Source of the DNA: Pseudomonadota bacterium
GTDB taxonomy: Bacteria > Pseudomonadota > Alphaproteobacteria > Rhizobiales > Hyphomicrobiaceae
Length of the DNA stretch: 26,846 bases
NCBI GenBank assembly: GCA_023387235.1
Contig: JAEWIJ010000026.1
Location: forward strand, 1-26,846
Direction of reading: 5' to 3'
A model generated the notes under the pieces. That model made no database searches and was not told the DNA's origin. It saw only the letters and a program-made list of their open reading frames with translations. The position numbers and the translations under genes were made by a program. Positions 21,985 to 26,846 of this stretch are shown piece by piece. Within the stretch, counting starts at the first letter, position 1, and every line of letters begins with the position of its first letter.

Positions 21985-23327
21985 CGCTTTTCGATCAAGG
22001 CCTCGGCACGAAGATCGCGGATATGACGCCGCGAGACGACATCGAACTCGCGCATCGTCAGCTCCTGCTGAGCCTTGAGGCGCTTTTCCTCGTCGACTTT
22101 GACGGTCTTGCGCCCGCACACGGCATATAGCTCGACGCCGGTGCTGGCAAGCGCAGGGGGCACCATCTCGCCGTCCTTGGCATTGAGCAGGAGGCTCCGC
22201 GTCGGCTCGGCGACGGATTTGGCCTCCTGATTGGCGAGGCTCTCGAAGCGGGCGTCATCAACGCCCTTAACCAATTCCTGGGTCGAACGGCAGCCGCGGA
22301 AGCGCTTGCGCAGGGCCTCTGCCTCGGCGAGGCGGCGCGCCAGGGCCGCCTGATCGATGCGCCCCGGCACCGCGAGCGTGATCCGGTGAAGCTGCATGGA
22401 AATCTGCGGCGCGCCACCGCCGCCCTCGTCGCCGGCCTGCTCGACGAAGCGATCGATATCGCGGTCGTTGATGTTGATCTGGGCGCCGAACTTGCGACGG
22501 AGCACATCCCGCCAGACGAGCGCCGCCTTGGTGCGCGCTTTGATCGTCGAGGGATCGATCCCCTGCGACTTGAGCTGGGCGACGAACTGCTCCTCGGTGA
22601 TCTTATTGCGCGTGGCCATATCCTTGAAGGCGCGATTGACGTCATCATCGCTGATGGTGATGGTCAGGCGCTTGCCTTCCTGGATCTTCAGTTTTTCTTC
22701 GATCAGCTCCTCTCGCGCCTGGGCGCGAAATTTCTGAATGCTGCCGACGCGGGCCTCACGGCGGAGCTGCTCCAACATGTTCTTCTGCAGATCGCCGACG
22801 AACTGCTTCTGCAGGCCGACGGCCTCCTCGCGGCTCTTCGGCTGCTTGTCGCGCAGGTACTGCTGAAAGCGCTCGTTGGTCTTGGGATCCTGGATGATCT
22901 GCTTCCAGCGCGCCTCGGCACGTGCGCGCATGTCGGCACCGCCGCCCGATCCCGCGGCCATGAGCGTCGCCCGCTGCTCGATCTCGTATCCCGTCACCGG
23001 ATCATCGTTGACGAGGAGCACGATGCCCTGACTGCGACTGCCGCCGCCACCGGAATCCCCGCTGCTTGCCGGCGCGGAGCTCGCTTCGCGGCGCGGACGC
23101 GGCTTGGGCTTAGCCTTCTGCGGGGCAGGTTCCGCGCGCAACGGCGCCACCGGCTCGGCCTGGGGGCGCTGCGGCGGCGGTGTCGTCGTCACGACGAGCC
23201 CCGGAATAGAGGGTGTCGGCTGCTGCGCGCTGGCGATGCCGCCCGTCGCCGCGAGGGCGCCGGAGAGGAGCCACAACGCCGCTCTGACGACGCCACGCCT
23301 GTCGCGCGATACACGCGCGCTGTTCAT
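21981..23327 (-). CDS. surA: SurA-like periplasmic chaperone / peptidylprolyl isomerase
   Basis: A protein of about 448 residues, exported to the periplasm to help outer-membrane proteins fold. A basic N-terminus, then AALWLLSGALAATGGIASA, forms a signal peptide. A Pro/Ala/Ser/Gly-rich linker (about 35-100) follows, then IVLLVNDDPVTGYEIEQRATLM and ARVGSIQKFRAQAREELIEEKLKIQEGKRL with SDDDVNRAFKDMATRNKITEEQF, the SurA N-terminal chaperone core. A long inserted helical segment (about 130-190) splits the core. The last part (QISMQLHRITLAVPG onward) looks like a degenerate parvulin domain, so isomerase activity is doubtful. ATG 23327 is chosen to fit the signal peptide; 23342, 23345 and 23372 are possible. 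The stop codon lies in the hairpin repeat. lptD, the usual upstream partner, is missing. Confidence 0.88.
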   Translation of the reverse strand: MNSARVSRDRRGVVRAALWLLSGALAATGGIASAQQPTPSIPGLVVTTTPPPQRPQAEPVAPLRAEPAPQKAKPKPRPRREASSAPASSGDSGGGGSRSQGIVLLVNDDPVTGYEIEQRATLMAAGSGGGADMRARAEARWKQIIQDPKTNERFQQYLRDKQPKSREEAVGLQKQFVGDLQKNMLEQLRREARVGSIQKFRAQAREELIEEKLKIQEGKRLTITISDDDVNRAFKDMATRNKITEEQFVAQLKSQGIDPSTIKARTKAALVWRDVLRRKFGAQININDRDIDRFVEQAGDEGGGGAPQISMQLHRITLAVPGRIDQAALARRLAEAEALRKRFRGCRSTQELVKGVDDARFESLANQEAKSVAEPTRSLLLNAKDGEMVPPALASTGVELYAVCGRKTVKVDEEKRLKAQQELTMREFDVVSRRHIRDLRAEALIEKR

Positions 23328-23407
23328 TCCCAGATCCGCCATCATTCCCCAAGCCGGCTGCGATTCGCCCATCCGATCCTAGTAGTTATCGCAGGGAGCA
23401 AAAGCGA

Positions 23408-23416
23408 TTATCCACA
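23408..23416 (+). promoter_or_regulatory. Perfect DnaA box
   Basis: TTATCCACA is identical to the strong E. coli-type DnaA box. It lies in the 210-bp divergent region between surA and the thiamine-diphosphate enzyme gene. No other perfect box was noticed nearby, so this is not an origin; it could be a regulatory or titration site for DnaA, or chance. Confidence 0.45.
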
Positions 23417-23537
23417 CGAAGGATGGCGCTGGCGTGGCACTCGACGTGCGCCGCAACAATGCCTCCACTTCTCCTTGCCTCGTGACAGGCCCGGCCCCTT
23501 CAGGTAGCCAGAAAACAACCTATCCAGGGAGCCGGAC

Positions 23538-25208
23538 ATGCCCGCGACCAACCTCGCCCAGATGAATGCCGCCGAGATCACGATCCGGACCATGGCGGCC
23601 AACGGTCTCGATACGCTCTACTGCCTGCCGGGCGTCCAGAACGACGACTTTTTCGACGCCCTGGTCCGCGCCGGGAGCCCCCTGAGGCCCATTCATACGC
23701 GCCACGAGCAGGCGACGGCCTACATGGCGCTCGGGGCGGCGCTGGCGACCGGCAAGCCCCAGGCCTATTGCGTCGTGCCCGGACCGGGCTTCCTCAACAC
23801 GACGACCCCGCTCGCGACGGCGCAGTCGCTCTGCGCCCCGGTGCTCGCGATCTCCGGTCAGATCTACGAGCAGTACATCGGCAAAGGCATCGGCTTCCTG
23901 CACGAGATCCCCGACCAGCTCGGCATCATGCGTACGCTCACCAAGTGGGCCGGACACATCGAGGGACCGCAGGACGCCGCGGCGAAGAGCCGCGCCGCTT
24001 TCGACGCGTTGCTGAGCGGCGCACCGGGGCCGGTCGGCCTCGAGTGCGGCTGGAACATGTGGCGCTCGTCAGCCGAGGTCGCCTTCGACGATGCGCCGTC
24101 GGTGCGCAGGACGCCGCCGCTGGACCTCGATGCCATCAAAGCCGCGGCGAAGGCGCTCGCCGGCGCCAAGCGCCCGATCATCCTCGTCGGCGGCGGGACG
24201 CAGGATGCGAGCGCGGAAGTCACGCGTCTTTCGGCACGCATTCAGGCGCCGGTGATCGCCTACCGCACGGGCCAGGGCGTCATGGATGCACGCAATCCCT
24301 TCAGCCATCGCTTCCCGGCCGGGCATACGCTCTGGAAGGACGTCGATGTCGTGATCGGGATCGGCACGCGCCTCCAGCATATACTCGACTGGGGGCGGGA
24401 TGATGCAATGAAGGTCATCCACCTCGACATTGATCCCTCGCGCATCGGGCGCACGTGCACGCCGGACATCGCGATCGTGGCCGATGCGGCGGAGGGCGTC
24501 GCGGCGCTGCTCGATGCGCTCGAACGGGTCGGCGACAAGCCTGCCGACCGCACGGACGAGATGCGCGCGCTGCGCACGCAGATGGACGGCGAGTTCGCGC
24601 GCCTCGCGCCGCAGAAAGCATGGATCGACGCCATTCGCGCCGAGCTGCCGGAGGACGGCATTCTCATCGAGGAGCTGACCCAGATCAGCTACGCGAGCCG
24701 CGTGCTCTATCCCGTGTACCAGCCGCGCACGTATCTCTCGACGGGCTACCAGGGCACGCTCGGCTGGGGCTATCCGACCGCACTCGGCGCCAAGGCCGCG
24801 ATGCCGGATCGCGCGGTCGTGGCCGTGCATGGCGACGGCGGATTCATGTTCGGCGTGCAGGAGATGGCGACGGCTGTGGCGCACGACATCGGCGTCGTCG
24901 CGCTCGTCTTCACCGACAACGCCTATGGGAATGTGAAGCGCATCCAGGAGAAGGTCTACGAGGGCCGCACCGTCGTCTCGGATCTCGTCAATCCGGATTT
25001 CGTGCGCCTCGCCGAGAGCTTCGGAATGCGAGCGGAGCGCGTGACGACGCCGGATGCGCTGCGGCCCGCGCTCAAGGCAGCCATCAAGGCGAACGCGCCC
25101 GCGCTCATCGAAATCCCGGTCGGCGAATTCCCCGATCCCTGGTCGTTCTTTTTCCGCAAGAAGGTGCGCGGTTCCGCCCCGAGCTGGTCGATGAAAGGCC
25201 CGGATTGA
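23538..25208 (+). CDS. Thiamine-diphosphate-dependent enzyme, acetolactate synthase-like
   Basis: A 556-residue enzyme with the three-domain layout of the acetolactate synthase/benzoylformate decarboxylase superfamily. The PYR domain (about 8-170) has the cofactor-activating Glu57 in RHEQATAYMALGAAL; the middle domain (about 195-330) has RPIILVGGGTQDAS; the PP domain (about 360-540) has the metal/diphosphate motif GDGGFMFG (432-439) ending with TDNAYGN (Asn461). All catalytic cofactor motifs are present. LYCLPGVQNDDFFDAL replaces the usual FGVPG pattern, and no regulatory small subunit is beside it, so it is probably not the biosynthetic IlvB. The true substrate is unknown. AGGGAG lies before the ATG. 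GNAT follows after 19 bp, so the two may be co-transcribed. Confidence 0.85.
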   Translation: MPATNLAQMNAAEITIRTMAANGLDTLYCLPGVQNDDFFDALVRAGSPLRPIHTRHEQATAYMALGAALATGKPQAYCVVPGPGFLNTTTPLATAQSLCAPVLAISGQIYEQYIGKGIGFLHEIPDQLGIMRTLTKWAGHIEGPQDAAAKSRAAFDALLSGAPGPVGLECGWNMWRSSAEVAFDDAPSVRRTPPLDLDAIKAAAKALAGAKRPIILVGGGTQDASAEVTRLSARIQAPVIAYRTGQGVMDARNPFSHRFPAGHTLWKDVDVVIGIGTRLQHILDWGRDDAMKVIHLDIDPSRIGRTCTPDIAIVADAAEGVAALLDALERVGDKPADRTDEMRALRTQMDGEFARLAPQKAWIDAIRAELPEDGILIEELTQISYASRVLYPVYQPRTYLSTGYQGTLGWGYPTALGAKAAMPDRAVVAVHGDGGFMFGVQEMATAVAHDIGVVALVFTDNAYGNVKRIQEKVYEGRTVVSDLVNPDFVRLAESFGMRAERVTTPDALRPALKAAIKANAPALIEIPVGEFPDPWSFFFRKKVRGSAPSWSMKGPD

Positions 25209-25227
25209 GCGCAATCGGCGAACCACC

Positions 25228-25677
25228 ATGAACGCGACCATCAGGCCGGCCGCGCTGACCGATCTTTCCGTGCTGACCGACCTCTACCATCAGCTCCATC
25301 CAGACGAGCCGCCCTGGCCGTCGGAGGCGGCGGCGGGCGAGGCACTGTCGAAAGTCCTCGGGCAACCGGGGACGACGGTCTACCTCGGCGAAATCGAGGG
25401 CCGGGCCGTCGCCACGTGCATGCTGATCGTGACGCAGAATTTCTCGCGATGCGGGCGCCCGTTCGCAATGATCGAGAACGTTGTGACGGATCGCGATCAC
25501 CGCAAGCGCGGTTTCGGGCGCCAGCTCGTTCAGCACGCCATCACAGTTGCGCGAGAGCAGGGTTGCTATCGCGTGACGCTCATGACGGGCTCGCGCCGCG
25601 AGGAGACGCTCCGCTTCTACGAGGCCACGGGCCTGCGCCGGAATACGAAGACGGCCTTCGAGCTGAGGATGGTCTAG
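25228..25677 (+). CDS. GNAT-family N-acetyltransferase
   Basis: A 149-residue single-domain acetyltransferase. The acetyl-CoA pyrophosphate loop is HRKRGFGRQLV (about 91-101), following MIENVVTDRDH; the last part, GCYRVTLMTGSRREETLRFYEATGLRRN, is the standard GNAT motif B region. It moves the acetyl group of acetyl-CoA to an amine; the acceptor cannot be predicted. The ATG follows a poor ribosome site, and the close upstream gene suggests it relies on translation coupling or re-initiation. Its stop TAG touches the stop of the convergent GYD gene (no gap). Confidence 0.9.
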   Translation: MNATIRPAALTDLSVLTDLYHQLHPDEPPWPSEAAAGEALSKVLGQPGTTVYLGEIEGRAVATCMLIVTQNFSRCGRPFAMIENVVTDRDHRKRGFGRQLVQHAITVAREQGCYRVTLMTGSRREETLRFYEATGLRRNTKTAFELRMV

Positions 25678-25971
25678 CTACTTCACCTTGCCGAGAATCT
25701 CGGTCATCTCACTGGCGCCGAAAGCCCGCAGCGTCTGCGTGCGGACGTTGCCGGCCTTGGCCAGCGTGAGGCCGAGCGCCGTCACCGCCATCTCGTCCTT
25801 GGCCTCGGCGGTGACGACGATGTCGTGCGCGCCGAGCGTCCAGTAGAGCTCCTTGACGGTCACGCCGGCGGCCTTGGCGGTCTCCTTGAAGGCCTCGGCG
25901 CGTTTGACGGAATCCTTGACGTTGCGGATGCCCTGCTCAGTGAAGTTTGCAAGCATGACGAATGTAGCCAT
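25678..25971 (-). CDS. GYD domain protein
   Basis: A 97-residue protein, MATFVMLANFTEQGIRNVKDS and onward, of the GYD family of small dimeric alpha/beta-barrel-like proteins. ELYWTLGAHDIVVTAEAKDE is the family's core (the GYD position reads GAHD here), and GNVRTQTLRAF is the late strand. There is no known biochemical role. GGAGG (complement of 25978-25982) lies six bases before ATG 25971, which decides the start over the in-frame TTG at 25977. It and the DUF1330 protein share the same general fold but not clear sequence. It may be a single-gene unit with its promoter in 25983-26187. Confidence 0.9.
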   Translation of the reverse strand: MATFVMLANFTEQGIRNVKDSVKRAEAFKETAKAAGVTVKELYWTLGAHDIVVTAEAKDEMAVTALGLTLAKAGNVRTQTLRAFGASEMTEILGKVK

Positions 25972-26187
25972 GACCAACCTCCATGTTACGCATCGCCCTG
26001 ATATCTTAGCCCACAGTCGGCGCTGCCGTTGATCACATCGCCGGGAAGCGTCCCGGCATAGTCGCCTGCTCCGGCCGGATTCCGCTTTGTCGAGCTACGA
26101 TCTGGCGCCCGCCCTCCGCGTGCGGCATAAACAGACACGGTCGCGCTCACCCGAGCGCCCCAACAAGATCAGAGGAACGCCCACTCC

Positions 26188-26846
26188 ATGTATCCGCTGC
26201 TCGCCGGCCTCCGGATCATCGACATCACCACGATCGTGCTCGGGCCCTTCGCGACCCAGTTTCTCGGTGATCTCGGTGCCGAGGTGATCAAGATCGAAAC
26301 CGTCGACGGCGACCTGAACCGCTATACGCCGCCGACAACCGGACCAGGCCTCGGCGCGGTCTTCGTGAACAACAACCGCAACAAGCGCTCGCTCGCGCTC
26401 GACCTCAAGAAGGACGAGGGCAAGGAGGTGCTGCGCCGCCTCATCGGGACGGCGGACGCGCTCGTACACAACATGCGCCAGGACGCCCTCGACCGCCTCG
26501 GCTTCGACTGGGAGACGGTCCACGCGCTCAATCCGCGCCTCGTCTACTGCGCGGCCCTCGGCTATGGCAGCGACGGCCCCTACTCGGGCAAGCCCGCCTA
26601 CGACGACATCATCCAGGCAAGCTCCGGCCTCGCCGGCCTCACGCACCGTCGCGACGGCACGCCCGCCTATCATCCGACCGTCACGGCCGACAAAGCGGGC
26701 GCCCTTCACGTGGTCTACGCCGTGCTCGCCGCGCTCCTGTATCGCGAGCGCAGCGGCGGCGAAGGCCAGCTCGTCGAAATGCCCATGTTCGAGGCCATGG
26801 CCGCGTTCTCGCTCAACGAGCACCTCATGGGCGCGAGCTTCGCGGC
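26188..26846 (+). CDS. Family III CoA-transferase (CaiB/BaiF), 3' part missing
   Basis: The frame is open from ATG 26188 to the right edge, giving the first 219 residues. It starts MYPLLAGLRIIDITTIVLGP and goes on FLGDLGAEVIKIE, FVNNNRNKRSLALDLK and ADALVHNMR, with LGYGSDGPYSGKPAYDDIIQA, all typical of this family, which moves CoA between carboxylic acids. Asp168 in PTVTADKAGA is the likely catalytic Asp that carries the acyl intermediate. The substrate is unknown. AGAGGA lies 11 bases upstream of the ATG. The 216-bp region before it holds only a small hairpin (26041-26056, CCGGGA/TCCCGG). Confidence 0.9.
   Translation, partial: MYPLLAGLRIIDITTIVLGPFATQFLGDLGAEVIKIETVDGDLNRYTPPTTGPGLGAVFVNNNRNKRSLALDLKKDEGKEVLRRLIGTADALVHNMRQDALDRLGFDWETVHALNPRLVYCAALGYGSDGPYSGKPAYDDIIQASSGLAGLTHRRDGTPAYHPTVTADKAGALHVVYAVLAALLYRERSGGEGQLVEMPMFEAMAAFSLNEHLMGASFA

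Noticed and set aside
23408..23416. Replication origin at the DnaA box
   Set aside because: A single box without an AT-rich unwinding region, a box cluster or the usual origin genes is not an origin.
22386..23507. 373-codon plus-strand frame opposite surA
   Set aside because: Leu/Arg/Asp-rich shadow frame; the SurA reading has a signal peptide and conserved core.
23538..26846. Possible oxalate degradation pair (oxalyl-CoA decarboxylase plus formyl-CoA transferase)
   Set aside because: The thiamine enzyme lacks oxalyl-CoA decarboxylase-like opening and the CoA-transferase start is generic; two other genes, one on the opposite strand, lie between them.
1..26846. Defence system, phage, integron or CRISPR
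   Set aside because: No nuclease, integrase, transposase, restriction or repeat-spacer pattern was seen; gene content is mainly housekeeping and composition looks even.

Overview
The window is GC-rich (roughly two thirds G+C) chromosomal DNA, most likely from an alphaproteobacterium of the order Hyphomicrobiales (Rhizobiales). The clues are a FYDLN-type zinc-ribbon protein with an acidic tail, an HdaA-type DnaA regulator next to ppk-ppx, an alphaproteobacterial surA-pdxA-rsmA run and an AatA-type aspartate aminotransferase. I cannot name the genus. No tRNA, rRNA, CRISPR array, transposase or prophage gene was found, so this is mainly a housekeeping region with a more variable patch at about 8.2-12.4 kb.

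Layout. (1) 1-385: 5' end of an oligoendopeptidase F gene on the minus strand. (2) 386-2.7 kb: an intergenic region with an 18-bp perfect palindrome, an orphan sigma-54-type response regulator and a DUF1330 gene. (3) 2.75-6.5 kb: phosphatidylserine synthase (pssA), converging on a bifunctional mannose-1-phosphate guanylyltransferase/isomerase; then aspartate aminotransferase (minus) ending in a clear intrinsic terminator. (4) 6.7-8.2 kb: a FYDLN zinc-ribbon gene and an AstE/AspA-like metallohydrolase. (5) 8.4-12.3 kb: two unrelated lipoproteins, dihydrofolate reductase with a problematic start, a glutamine-amidotransferase-fold protein that has lost its catalytic Cys and Glu, a glutathione transferase and a YtkA/FixH-like secreted protein. 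(6) 12.4-18.7 kb: a plus-strand run of CDP-alcohol phosphatidyltransferase, PerM-type (AI-2E family) membrane protein, HdaA, polyphosphate kinase and exopolyphosphatase. The perM/hdaA and ppk/ppx pairs overlap by 4 bp, and ppk has its own candidate promoter with a palindrome over the -35 region. (7) 18.9-23.3 kb: a DnaJ/CbpA-like co-chaperone converging on rsmA-pdxA-surA (minus). Between pdxA and surA sits a compound element of two long imperfect hairpins, each bounded by CTAGTGT/ACACTAG; it supplies the surA stop codon. (8) 23.4-26.8 kb: a lone perfect DnaA box, an orphan thiamine-diphosphate enzyme, a GNAT acetyltransferase, a GYD-domain protein and the 5' part of a family III CoA-transferase.

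How they fit together: the best-defined functional group is hdaA-ppk-ppx, which joins control of replication initiation (HdaA) to polyphosphate synthesis and breakdown. surA-pdxA-rsmA is the familiar outer-membrane-biogenesis/vitamin B6/rRNA-methylation run, but without lptD upstream. I did not find a convincing complete new multi-gene system. The least-explained items are the twin-hairpin CTAG element, the catalytically degenerate amidotransferase-like protein, the folA start, the palindromes upstream of the response regulator and ppk, and the isolated DnaA box.
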